Positions 54,971 through 64,000 of a DNA stretch of 64,000 nucleotides are shown here, piece after piece; positions within the stretch are counted from its first letter, which is position 1, and every line of letters starts with the position of its first letter. Under the pieces are notes generated by a model, which worked only from the letters and a program-made list of their open reading frames with translations, was not told the DNA's origin and did not search any database. Source of the DNA: Acanthacorydalis orientalis (lineage: Eukaryota; Arthropoda; Insecta; Megaloptera; Corydalidae). The translations under genes were made by a program, and so were the position numbers. The DNA is taken from assembly GCA_034766995.1 (NCBI GenBank), contig CM068318.1, positions 40,195,125 through 40,259,124 on the forward strand, read 5' to 3'.

Positions 54971-55928
54971 TCAGACACAAATTGTGTACATGTATGAACA
55001 TACATCCGCATATATATTTATGTTTACATGTGAAACTGTATGTAGGCATTCATATTTATGTATATTCCCAAAGCAACATAATGAACTCAGATACTAAAAC
55101 TAATTTCACACATTGTCACTGCGAGCGTACAATTTAAATTACAGGTCCCTTCATGCGCACTTACAAATCAATTAACCGCGAGCAAATCTGCAAATTCAAA
55201 CATTTGAAGACCATGTGTGAACTTCTCGAACGTGGTGAGATCTCGTCGAAAGTTTTTTCATTAGCAACGCCGCGCACTTCTTTTCCAATTAAACTTCGAT
55301 GAATGAGTTTCCTTCCAGATTGAATTTCGATCGTTTCAGTAAGCACATGTCATTGGAAATGATGAAAACTTTTATTGCGAACAGTGGTTTAAATTCGGCC
55401 ATCGCTGAAATGTTCTTATCTCGCTCGCAGGCGACTCTCGAGCTCGGCGTCTTAATAATCATTATCTCGAACTGAGACGTAATCCAGTTAATCAAATATT
55501 GATTTTTTCCCTCATATATGTTTAAACAGACGGACGCCGTTTCCGGACTGTTGAATCGATTGTGGTGTGAAATTAATCGGTAATGGTCTCGATCCGATGG
55601 AGTGTCGTTTCGTTTATCAAACGGTCATTATTATCCGTATTAAGTACGCTATTATCATTAATAACGTGTTTTCACGGACCGCGCTCAATCATAAAAAAGC
55701 ACGGGCACACACACACACACGCATGCGCAGAACATTCACACCGAACAGTGTGAAAAATTCAAATTACGCTGAAGCAGTAAAAACACAATATTTGTGTCCA
55801 TAAATTACTGTTCTCCGTACATTCGTCTTTACCACGAATCGATGTAAAGTAAGATTTATTTATTTACATTTTCTTACCGGTGAAAGCATTTTCCTGCTAC
55901 CATATACTCAATTTTTCAGCTTCCTTAT

Positions 55929-55984
<56 letters not shown>

Positions 55985-56191
55985 GTTTCGTATTTTAAAT
56001 ATTTCGTTACTGTATTTTATTGTCAGGAAGCACACAATTTATGTGTACAGATTGAAAAATTATAAATAGATACACGAAATGAAATCAAACGCTCAACTGA
56101 ATCATACTTAAAAAACAAGTCGACTCATTTCAGATATTAAATAATTCAATGAAAATCTATAAACCTACAGTACTGCGTATCGTAAAATCAT

Positions 56192-56250
<59 letters not shown>

Positions 56251-56339
56251 ACACACACACACTACCGCACATAATTGCTCAGGCACTTCTTTGCTTTAAA
56301 CCAATGTCCCACATCCCGAGTATAGACAATTTATATGCT
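54971..56339. other. Single-copy stretch with two (AT)n arrays
   Basis: 55140-55800 is moderately GC-richer, with an (AC)n run at 55707-55722. Frames of 61-78 codons show no domain. (AT)n arrays lie at 55941-55981 and 56197-56247, the second followed by (AC)n. Confidence 0.55.
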
Positions 56340-56674
56340 TAATAGAAAAAATTTGACGGCTCGAATGAGAAGTTTCACCACATTCGCCATACTCTCCATC
56401 TATTGCTACATCTGATCTTTATTTTTTCCATACATTAGAGTACTCCTTGACAAATAAAAAAATTAATCAGTAGTTGATGTCTGAAATCACCCACAGTTTT
56501 ATTCTGTATCTGGAAAATCAGCATTTTTCCAAAAAGGGATTGAAAATATACAGAAAAGATAGCAAAATGCCCTTGATAGTGATGGTGGTTTTACAATTGA
56601 TTAATAAATAAACACTTTTTTAAAATTTAAATTAATGTTTTTATAGAAACATAATTGGTTATTTATGGTTACGC

Positions 56675-56678
<4 letters not shown>
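56340..56678 (+). mobile_element. Mariner MLE-8, 3' fragment
   Basis: The plus strand reads PHSPYSPSIATSDLYFFHTL, with the third catalytic aspartate in T-S-D, then LTNKKIN. The tail follows in a shifted frame as KGIENIQKR, stop, QNALDSDGGFTID, stop. The end GTTATTTATGGTTACGCCTA, A is followed by TA, and its reverse complement TTAGGCGTAACC is a mariner-type terminus. An (AT)n array begins directly at the TA. Confidence 0.7.
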
Positions 56679-56679
<1 letters not shown>

Positions 56680-56741
<62 letters not shown>

Positions 56742-56742
56742 G

Positions 56743-56814
<72 letters not shown>

Positions 56815-56815
56815 A
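56680..56815. repeat. Compound (AT)n array
   Basis: AT units with (GTATAT)n and a short (CA)n interruption. Confidence 0.95.
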
Positions 56816-56825
56816 GTATATATTG

Positions 56826-56918
56826 AATGACATGACACTGATTTTATGATGAAATTACACTTTTATTGAAGAAGGTTAGAATTCAGAAAACAAGACCGCA
56901 ATTTTTTTCCTACCATCG

Positions 56919-56920
<2 letters not shown>
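56826..56920 (-). mobile_element. MLE-2 terminal fragment between two (AT)n arrays
   Basis: TGACACTGATTTTATGATGA, TTAGAATTCAGAAAACAAGA, CCGCAATTTTTTTCCTACCA, TCGTAA, then TA is the outer ~95 bp of MLE-2. It is bordered by (AT)n on both sides (to 56815 and from 56921). Confidence 0.75.

Positions 56921-56965
<45 letters not shown>
56921..56965. repeat. (AT)n abutting MLE-3
   Basis: The mariner terminus begins at the last AT unit. Confidence 0.9.
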
Positions 56966-56969
<4 letters not shown>

Positions 56970-58227
56970 GTAACCTAGAATGTTTTGTCGTTTTTGAATC
57001 GAGAAAAAAACACTTGTGTATTTTTACATAAAATAACTTTATTCATCAAAATATCCACCTACGCATCAACAACCCTTTCCCAGCAAGAAGATAATTTACA
57101 AAATCGATTTTTATAAAAATGATTTTTATTTTCAAAAAATGTAGACACCTCCATTTTTAATTCTTCTTCATTATTAAATTGTTTATCATGCATACGATTG
57201 TCCAAAGATAAAAATAAGCGATAATCTGATGGCGATATGTTTGGGGAATACGGGGAGATGGGGGAGGATCATTCACCCTAAATTCATAATTTTTGGTCTA
57301 GTCTCCACTGAAACGTGTGGTCGTTCGTTATCTTGCAAGAATATAACTTTTTTACGATTTACAAGTGCTGGCTGTTTTTGTTGTAATCCATCGTGTACTC
57401 GTTGGAGTTGTTTACTATAAATGTTTGTCGTTAGGGTTTGACCCACTCGTAGATTCATGGTGAATAATTCCTTTTGAAGTCCGACAAATACAGAGAAGAA
57501 GTATTCGCGGTGTTAACTTCCATTTACGACTTTGTTGGACAGGATCTCCTAATGAAAACCAATGGTGAGAGTACGTTTGTAGGAATACATAATCCATTTT
57601 TCATCAGTGGTCAAAATTTGATCCAAAAAGTTCTCTGATTTTAGTCGTGAAATAAGAGATGTACAGATTTGAAGACGCTCTAATTTGTTATTGAGAGTTA
57701 ATTCGTGTGGTACCCATTTACTTAATTTCCACCTCTTCCCTATTTTGTGTAAATGCCTTCCTATTGTTTCTTCACTGACTTTGAACAATTCTACAAGCTG
57801 TTGACACGTTAAACTGCAATTTGTTTCAATCATTATCTCCGATTCATCGATATTTAATTTTGATAGCCTGCCTGATCTGATCTCGTCTTTAATGGATTCA
57901 TCCCCGGCAGAAAATTTTTTGAACCATCTCTGTGCCGTTCTTGATATAACTGTATTTTCTCCAAACGCAGTACAAATTTTTTTTGCAGTTTCTGTAGTCT
58001 TAGTCCCATGTTTAAATTCATAAAGCAAACACGCACGTACTATACTATTTTTCACAGACATTTTTAAAGGTTAGATTCATTTTTTAAATTAACAGTTCGA
58101 GGTTCATTTAAAAACCATGCTAATATTATTAATAAACAATTCTTGGAATTTTGTCCGATAACAAGTGTAAACAATTCTTGGAATTGTTGTACGTTATAAC
58201 AGCGGCAAATTGTTCTTATTTACCTAA
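56966..58227 (-). mobile_element. Full-length mariner, MLE-3, near-complete coding region
   Basis: The left end is TCAGGTAACCTAGAATGTTT. The right end reverse complements to TTAGGTAAATAAGAACAATT. They are imperfect inverted repeats starting with the TTAGGT seen in many mariners. Length is about 1262 bp and the leader before the ATG is 166 bp, both normal for the family. (AT)-rich DNA lies on both sides. A 3' fragment of the same family lies at 6108-6441. Confidence 0.85.
57060..58061 (-). pseudogene. Mariner transposase, best preserved in the window
   Basis: A 170-codon open part starts at ATG 58061. It reads VRACLLYEFKHGTKTTETAK, KICTAFGENTV (first helix-turn-helix), QRWFKKFSAGDESIKDE, CQQLVELFKVSEETIGRHLH (second helix-turn-helix) and KWVPHELTLNNK (linker). 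The first catalytic motif follows as ILTTDEKWIMY. A frameshift near 57555 moves the reading to WFSLGDPVQQSRKWKLTPRI, and another near 57465 to LRVGQTLTTNIYSKQLQ. The second motif is KKVIFLQDNERPHVS. A third shift near 57270 gives YSPNISPSDYRLFLSLDN. The tail FYKNRFCKLSSCWERVV needs one more shift to end GGYFDE, stop. All three catalytic aspartates remain. Four or so frame changes inactivate it. Confidence 0.85.
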
Positions 58228-58344
58228 CATATATGTATATGTATGTATATATATGTGTGTGTTTTCTCGTATTACAATGTTTAAATACATATTATAGAAA
58301 AAAATCATAAAAAATAATTTTATTTTTAAATATTAAACTCATCA
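58228..58344. other. Short spacer with ATGTATGT repeat
   Basis: The spacer holds a brief AT/GT run (58228-58262) and AT-rich DNA between the mariner and the Tc1 fragment. Confidence 0.5.
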
Positions 58345-58738
58345 CTGTGACTATCTTTATTTTTGACGATTGCTACGCATATTCGAGGCATTCTATTTAT
58401 AATTTTTTTCAATGTTTCCGGTTTTATTTTTCTCGATTGTTCCTGTAGTAATTTCCAAAGACCTTGCTATAATTTTGGACACGTCTTTTGAACATTTCGG
58501 TCAAACTCATCGCACAAGAGCTCTATAGGATTGAAATCGGGTGACTGTGGAGACCAAACCATCATTTTATGATGTTTCTGTACTTCCATTTCCTTCAGGA
58601 AGATTATACACAATTTGTACTTGGTGTTTGTAATCGTTGTCCTTTTGAAAAGCGAATATTTTCTTGACAATCCTATTTGCTTCTTCAATATATCCTTATA
58701 GTGCTCCTTGTTTAGTTTCACTTATATTCTAACAAAAT
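58345..58738 (-). pseudogene. Tc1-like transposase, C-terminal third (DD34E), broken
   Basis: The minus strand reads LNKEHYKDILKKQIG and KYSLFKR. In a shifted frame QKDNDYKH follows, holding the second catalytic aspartate. Back in the first frame come LCIIFLKEMEVQKHHKMMVW and SPQSPDFNPIELLCDEFDRN, with the catalytic glutamate in N-P-I-E. After a stop the homology continues GLWKLLQEQ, KIKPETLKKIINRMPRICVA and IVKNK. This is the classic Tc1 tail (W..QSPDLNPIE..W.ELDR). The expected tryptophan after ELL is C. No terminal repeats were found. It runs directly into an MLE-5 fragment at 58739. Confidence 0.85.
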
Positions 58739-59061
58739 CCCGTAAATTATGAAATTTAACCGCATCCCCCTTATTCACCAGATCTTTCATCGACTGACCA
58801 TCACCTTTTTCGCCACTCGAAATATTATTTAAGAAATAAAAAATTCCGAAACCAAACAGAATTGATTCAAGGATTCGAAGACTTTATAAGCTCTAAAAAT
58901 GTAGATTTTTATAGAAATGGGATAAACAATCTAATTTCTCGTTGGTAAAATACCATTGAAGCTGATGGAGCTTTTTTTGATTAAATAGAGTTTGTTTCGT
59001 TAAAAATATTTCGTTTTAATTCTCATCCACAAATTCCACAATTTCATATGTTACACCCTAA
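58739..59061 (+). mobile_element. MLE-5 mariner, 3' fragment
   Basis: It starts AAATTATGAAATTTAACCGC and codes HPPYSPDLSSTDHHLFRHSK, with the third catalytic aspartate present, then KKFRNQTELIQGFEDFISSK, NVDFYRNGINNLISRW and a stop. It ends CACAATTTCATATGTTACAC, CCTAA. No TA follows. Confidence 0.8.
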
Positions 59062-59871
59062 TTGTAATGTCCTGTACCAGTTGCAGTCTATCTAGAAATC
59101 GAATATACTGTATATATTAGATTCGTATGATGTAAAATGTTTTATTGAGTTATTCGTATTTTTTAAATTTTAAAATTATTTATGTAAAAAACAAACTTCA
59201 TTCTCATTACCAATGAATTAGTTAGAAAATAAACTTACATCCCGTCATAAATTCAAAATATCTGTAAAACGGCACTGAATCTCTCAGGCACAATTAAATC
59301 ATCTAATTTCTAAGCGAAGAAAATCGCGCCTCCAATAAACATGTGAAAAGTGTTGTACACGAGATGATATAGTTTCACGTTAACTTTTGAACACATCTCG
59401 ACATTGTTGCAAGATGCTCCTGCGACGATAACAAGAGACTCAGTATTTTATACGTAATTACACAAAATAGCTAGTGTATCTCCATACTTTCATTAGGTCG
59501 TTAGTTTTGAGAGCTTTCGCTCAACTACGGCGCTGTAATTTTAAAAATAATACTCCTCTTACACATAAGAGGGGTTAGACTACACTAATTACTTCGTTTT
59601 ATATGCAAATCACTCTCTGGAGCTAAGCGCCCGGCAAGAACAGTCACGCCACGGAAAACATAAGAGAGACAATACTGTCAAACAGTAATTAGCGCATTAT
59701 TTAAATTTTACGTCTTTGTCGTCGATGCACGGAAATATGTAAACCGTTGTTAGTCACTTTTTATTTATAATACGCTTTATTAAATAGCGCCAACAACATA
59801 AAAATTATGTCAACAATGAATAAAATTTAAATGAGTCTGTTGAATTAAAGTTCCTATTTAAATATTTACAA

Positions 59872-59914
<43 letters not shown>

Positions 59915-60145
59915 CATATTACATTCACACACACACACACACAGTACCCAAAGGATTATGGAAACTAATTCAAAATGTTTATTTATAGCATTTTTCATTA
60001 AAACAATAGCTTTGAATATAGTTACTTGTAAACGTTGAAAATATATATTAAAAAAAAATGTTAAACTAGTAAAATGATAAATCGTTTGAATTTTTCAGTT
60101 TGAAAAGGACACTTGGCTGGTTTATAATAAGTACTAGTTAACATA
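59062..60145. other. No gene; (AT)n and (CA)n arrays
   Basis: An (AT)n array at 59875-59910 is followed by (CA)n at 59927-59942. 59560-59690 is somewhat GC-richer (GGAGCTAAGCGCCCGGC) but unassigned. Confidence 0.55.
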
Positions 60146-60148
60146 TAA

Positions 60149-60231
60149 CACATTGCCAACCGCAACACCCATTCGGTCGTGCAGCGCCATAATGCAAATA
60201 GGGTAGATCTGCCCATTCGGTCGGTAATGTG
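60149..60231. mobile_element. 83-bp piggyBac-type MITE
   Basis: The ends CACATTGCCAACCG and, reverse complemented, CACATTACCGACCG match each other and the CACTTTAWCGACCGG ends of the piggyBac relic at 46781-47609. The flanks are ATAA and CTAA, probably decayed TTAA. CCCATTCGGTCG occurs twice inside. Confidence 0.6.
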
Positions 60232-60372
60232 CTAACACTCTGACAATCATTCTATTTACAAAGATGCCCTTTCGATGAATACAAAAGCGTTTTTTTAAAA
60301 AAATCTATCATTCAATAAGTTATTGACCAATAGTCATATATCGATAGTTTTTTTTCGGTTATAAATAGTGAT

Positions 60373-60712
60373 TTGGTTGATTGGAAAATAATTGCGGTTC
60401 TAGCCTTAATTTTTTTCAATGAATGTGTCATTCCATCGTGATCATGTTAAGATCATTTCAAAGTACATTTTTCTGTCTGTATTTTGGTACCATCGACTTT
60501 GTTTTTATTATTCATTTTGCTACAAATTGGGCTATCGAATCATCTTTAATTCAATAGCCCAATTTGATGAAAAAATAATAATAAAATCACAGTCGATGTA
60601 ACCAATGTACAGAACGAAAAATGTACTTTAAAATGATGTTAACATGAAAATATGAAGACACTTTCATTGAAAAAAAATAAAGAAAAACGAAATTATTTTC
60701 CTGCCAACTTAA
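60373..60712. mobile_element. Foldback element made of two MLE-2 5' ends
   Basis: The left arm starts TTTGGTTGATTGGAAAATAA and runs through the MLE-2 leader to GGGCTATCGAAT. The right arm is the same leader in reverse (ATTCAATAGCCCAATTT...) and ends GAAATTATTTTCCTGCCAAC, TTAA, then TA. The arms are about 165 bp each with almost no spacer. No coding part is left. Confidence 0.85.
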
Positions 60713-60713
60713 T

Positions 60714-61009
60714 AAATACAATTCATCATTCTTTTTTTTACTAGATTAGTCATCTGAGACATTTTTAGAATTTGAGTTTTTACCTATAAAAAAAATACAC
60801 AATAATAAATACCATACTGTGCAGAAAAATCTATTTTTTCTATACGATGGGAAATAGGACACATTCATTACGATTCAGTAAAAAAACTACATATATGAAT
60901 AGATTGAAGATCAGGCAGGTTACAAGTATGAGTATAGTTTTCAACAGAGTTTTGTCACTGTTTCTAGATGAAATTTCACAAATAAATTTTTCCTTCGTCG
61001 CACAAATCA
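60714..61009. other. No gene recognised
   Basis: AT-rich; the two opposite frames at 60840-61055 overlap each other and show no motif. Confidence 0.5.
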
Positions 61010-61160
61010 TAAGAAGATTTTTAATCAAGAATATACAATTATGAATCATTTTCATTGTCGATTATTACTTAAATGACGGTGCCATCTCAGAACGTCAAGG
61101 TATAAAATTTTTCTATACCTTAAATCCTCTGAAAATAATGGTATAGCCTTCTGAATGTAT
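61010..61160. mobile_element. PAL MITE fragment with centre
   Basis: AGAATATACAATTATGAATC, CATTGTCGATTATTACTTAA, then the centre AAGGTATAAAATTTTTCTAT, ACCTT. It continues straight into an MLE-2 fragment. Confidence 0.55.
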
Positions 61161-61164
61161 ATAA

Positions 61165-61400
61165 ACCAAAAGAAATAAATAAGAGCATTTTTTGTATGAA
61201 TTCAAAACTGGTGGTAAAGTAGCAAAAACTGCTCATAAACTAAACAATGCTTTTGGTGAATGTACTGTTGAGGAACGTACGGTGCAATGATGGTTCTAAA
61301 AATTTCGTGCTGGTGACGAGAGCCTTGAAGATGAAGGTCGCGGGCGTCCTTCTCAGTTCAAACGACCAGATGAAGACATCAGTTGAATCAAAACCAGTTA
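61165..61400 (+). mobile_element. MLE-2 fragment (DNA-binding part)
   Basis: The fragment codes FLYEFKTGGKVAKTAHKLNN-type sequence, then AFGECTVEERTVQ, stop, W, and KFRAGDESLEDEGRGRPSQF. It has no ends of its own. Confidence 0.75.
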
Positions 61401-62270
61401 AAATACTGAACATATAAACAATTTTAACTTGATGAATAGTAAAATTGAAAAAGGTTTCATTTAAGACACTGTGGATCTATGTACGCCTCTGACAAACATC
61501 AATGAAAACAGTACGGTCATTTTTCCAGACTCACTCCGTATACATATTTCTCCAAATACAGCATCGTATTATTACCTGCATCGTATAATATATTGTGCAG
61601 ACTATGACCCTATCTATTCAACAAACACATTCAATGTGTGTTCAATTATCCAACAATGCCATCTTCAAATCGAATGATATATTGAATCGTTTCGACTGAT
61701 TCTATTATATACGTATTATAAAAATTGATAACCACTGTTTTATTAAGGAACGGGTTTAAAATATTGAGGATGTATAATTTGTGTTAATAAAACTCAAGAA
61801 TTATTATAAAATATATATTAAATAATCAAAAGAAGATTTATTGTGACCAAAAACTACAACAATTTAGTGAGCGAAAAATACAAGAAACGACACACTCGCT
61901 GGTCACGCAGAGACGATACTGCAGTTTACAGTTGAAACAAATATGTACAAAACGATACAACAAACCATATGTCCTGCTGCGTATAACCTGCCTGTTAAGA
62001 CTCTTTCATCGATCCCATCCCTATCTTTTCTTAATTTCGCAGGAGGGTCAGCACCATATACCTCTCTTACATTGCATACTCACATAACAAGAACACGGGT
62101 GCATACACATAATCCAACAAGCACAATTCTTGAATGTGTAAAATGGTTACAGTGTATTATAACATTTGTAACATGGAGATGTATACAAGCTCAACATTTG
62201 TAACATGGAGATGTATACAAGCTCATCATTTGTTAATAAAATTTTAAAATGGCTGCGTATTTACATATGT

Positions 62271-62277
<7 letters not shown>
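61401..62277. other. No gene; 32-bp tandem duplication
   Basis: ACATTTGTAACATGGAGATG, TATACAAGCTCA is present twice in a row at 62162-62225. The region 61830-62120 is single-copy and unassigned; frames of 68 and 86 codons show no domain. Confidence 0.6.
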
Positions 62278-62316
<39 letters not shown>

Positions 62317-62367
62317 TATATATATAATATATAATATATATATATATTATATATATATTATATATAT

Positions 62368-62457
<90 letters not shown>

Positions 62458-62568
62458 ATATATATATATACAATATATATATATTATAATATATATATAT
62501 ATATAATATATATATATATAATATATATATATATATAATATATATATATACATATATATAATATATAT
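62278..62568. repeat. 290-bp (AT)n array with TAATAT interruptions
   Basis: The longest array in the window. TATAAT and ATATTATA steps break the dinucleotide every 10-40 bp. The minus-strand frame of 121 codons is a repeat translation. Confidence 0.95.
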
Positions 62569-62619
62569 TTATCCACAAAAAGCTAAAAGGTTGCAGAAAA
62601 TAATCTACTGCCATGTTTA

Positions 62620-62698
62620 TATACACACACTAATACACACACATATACATATACATACACATACACGCATACTTACACACACATACACACGCATACAT

Positions 62699-62752
<54 letters not shown>

Positions 62753-62755
62753 CGA
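62620..62755. repeat. (CA)n-rich and (AT)n compound repeat
   Basis: CACACA/ATACAC units 62624-62713, then (AT)n to 62748. Confidence 0.95.
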
Positions 62756-62889
62756 TTACGTTGCTATATATCTGATAATAACTATATTGCCAAAATTATT
62801 TTTAAAAATTATGTTTATAGTTTCATTTGGTTGCATGTACAGGCTTATTATTGACAAATAGTTGTATGCATCGAGCCCGGTGATTGATA

Positions 62890-62942
62890 ATCAAAGCAAG
62901 AGGGGACGAAGCAAGAGAGCGCGAAGCAAGAGGGGGCGAACC
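62890..62942. repeat. GC-rich 15-bp minisatellite, three copies
   Basis: AGCAAGAGGGGACGA, AGCAAGAGAGCGCGA and AGCAAGAGGGGGCGA follow one another. The composition is unlike the surroundings. An (AT)n array (62957-62990) lies between it and the hAT. Confidence 0.85.
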
Positions 62943-62952
62943 CCTTATAGAA

Positions 62953-62992
<40 letters not shown>

Positions 62993-63015
62993 TTAAACTA
63001 TTTAATCATTTAGAA

Positions 63016-63986
63016 CAATAATGGGGAACCTATGGCCTTCTAGGGCCTTAAGTGCGGCCTTTTAACTGAATTCAAAATTTACAGAACAAGTCCTTTTTCT
63101 GAAGTGAAACTTCGTCCTAAATCGTTATACATCACGAAACCCGAGCTGCAATTTGCAAAGTAAAATTGCTGAGCTAATTACTGAGTAAAATTTCTCAGTA
63201 AATTATAATTTACTGTGTCTGTATATGATAAGTGTCAAACAATCCAACTATTTCAAAAAAACTATCTTTCTTCAAAGGATTTCATCTTCAAAAGGAAATT
63301 TCGGATGAACATTTTCTTCAGTCAGAAAAGGTCATTTATGTGCTGGACGATATATGCGAATAATTTGAAGAATACACAACTGTTATATATCTATTAATTG
63401 GAGAATATAATGGAAGGATCGCTGACTTTAAGAATTATGACATCACACTCAAATTAGCAATTACCAAGGCACCTAAAGAACTGTAGATGGAACTGATTGA
63501 GCTCTCAGTAGAAGACATTTTAAAGTCATTGTTTGATGCTAAGAAAGATCCAATTGAAATTTATAAAAATCCAGTAGAATACCCACGCCTTCGGCGACAT
63601 GCTCGAAAATTGCTTTCTTGCTTTTCAACCACATATTTCTCCGAATCTACATTCTCCTATCTAACGGAAATCAAGATACCCTTAAGGTCACAAATGATAG
63701 ATACCCATCTAGAGGATCAACTGAAACTGCGAACCTCCATGCTGGAGCCAAATATTCAAATGCCTTCCAGCAAAAAGCAGACACTACACAGTCATTAGAA
63801 GATTAGTTAATTTTAAAATTAACAAATAGTTTTAATTTTTTGAAATTATTAAGTACATATCAGTTACATTTTTACAAAATAATGTACATTTTTAAGTATA
63901 TCTAATTGAAATTTCTTGAATACGTCCTTATTTGATTACAGATAAACAAATGCGAATTTCCAACATGGAAATGTTCCCTACCTCTG
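63016..63986 (+). mobile_element. hAT transposon relic with perfect 8-bp target duplication
   Basis: ATTTAGAA lies on both sides (63008-63015 and 63987-63994). The left end CAATAATGGGGAACCTATGG and the right end (reverse complement CAGAGGTAGGGAACATTTCC) are imperfect terminal repeats. The 971-bp body holds the C-terminal part of a transposase. The target duplication fixes both borders. Confidence 0.9.
63487..63798 (+). pseudogene. hAT transposase C-terminal dimerisation domain
   Basis: An open part of 103 codons reads ELSVEDILKSLFDAKKDPIE, then YPRLRRHARKLLSCFSTTYF, SESTFSYLTEIKIPLRSQM, HLEDQLKLRTSMLEPNIQM and ends KKQTLHSH, stop. This is the hAT C-terminal dimerisation region (A..LL..F.STY.CE..FS.L..IK...R.....HLED.LRL), in the form seen in GTF2IRD2/ZBED-related transposases. 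The usual C in S-x-Y-L-C-E has become S. Upstream (63215-63480) homologous pieces are scattered over several frames, so the catalytic core is missing or destroyed. Confidence 0.8.
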
Positions 63987-64000
63987 ATTTAGAACTTATA

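Noticed and set aside
62261..62626. Poly-Tyr/Ile frames here and at 2977, 27616, 32559, 42495, 46167, 54699 and 56601
   Set aside because: Direct translations of (AT)n arrays and their flanks.
62888..62942. Possible CRISPR-like or tRNA-like signal in the GC-rich repeat
   Set aside because: Three contiguous 15-bp units without spacers are a minisatellite, and GGGCGAACCCC alone is no tRNA arm.

Overview
The window looks like nuclear DNA of an insect. It is very AT-rich, carries roughly fifty (AT)n arrays (counted by eye), and is full of decayed mariner/Tc1, piggyBac, hAT and RTE/jockey-type elements. A hymenopteran or another insect with a large, transposon-rich genome fits, but the sequence does not fix the order. 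One 100-base run of N (46401-46500) marks an assembly gap inside an (AT)n array. I find no intact host protein-coding gene, no tRNA and no CRISPR array. Almost all long open frames are translations of AT or tetranucleotide repeats, or are antisense to transposase relics. The region reads as intergenic or long-intron DNA built by repeated transposon insertion, internal deletion, local duplication and microsatellite growth.

Layout. 1-9.6 kb: a hAT relic with an 8-bp target duplication (1182-2111), an internally deleted mariner (3371-3821), a 300-bp tandem duplication (4603-5206), a mariner 3' piece (6108-6441), a piggyBac C-terminal fragment (6822-7290) and a GC-rich single-copy island (8002-8460). 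9.5-19.3 kb: a rearranged mariner nested in an older mariner fragment (9538-10582), a ~350-bp tandem duplication, a jockey-like reverse transcriptase fragment (13316-14020), a TTAA-flanked piggyBac relic with perfect 14-bp terminal repeats (14728-15677), an inverted-repeat element filled with a tetranucleotide satellite (16963-17959), and a mariner 3' two-thirds (18445-19240). 21-31 kb: a full-length dead mariner (21055-22306), a 160-bp palindrome (24046-24206), a TTAA-type MITE (25024-25687), a 2.6-kb cluster of inverted units (26038-28680) and a DD41D-like fragment.

31.6-50 kb: a 5S-rRNA-like segment followed by an RTE 3' tail (31632-31840), segmental duplications, RTE fragments, a DD41D-like element (37603-39372), several non-autonomous mariner copies of one family, a piggyBac relic (46781-47609) and the second TTAA MITE (49391-50068). 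50.5-64 kb: the longest GC-rich single-copy island (50570-51200), two full-length dead mariners (51309-52565 and 56966-58227), a Tc1 fragment, a foldback made of two mariner ends (60373-60712), and a hAT with a perfect 8-bp target duplication (63016-63986).

I use working names. MLE-1 has ends CGAGGGTCGTTTGATAAG. MLE-2 has ends TTAGGTTGGTAGAAAAATAA and keeps only the DNA-binding domain. MLE-3 to MLE-8 are other mariner families. PAL is a palindromic TA-flanked MITE. These names are mine, not database names. Three of the mariner families appear to have spread as internally deleted copies, which implies mobilisation in trans by complete relatives elsewhere in the genome. All homology calls are from reading motifs, without any database search.
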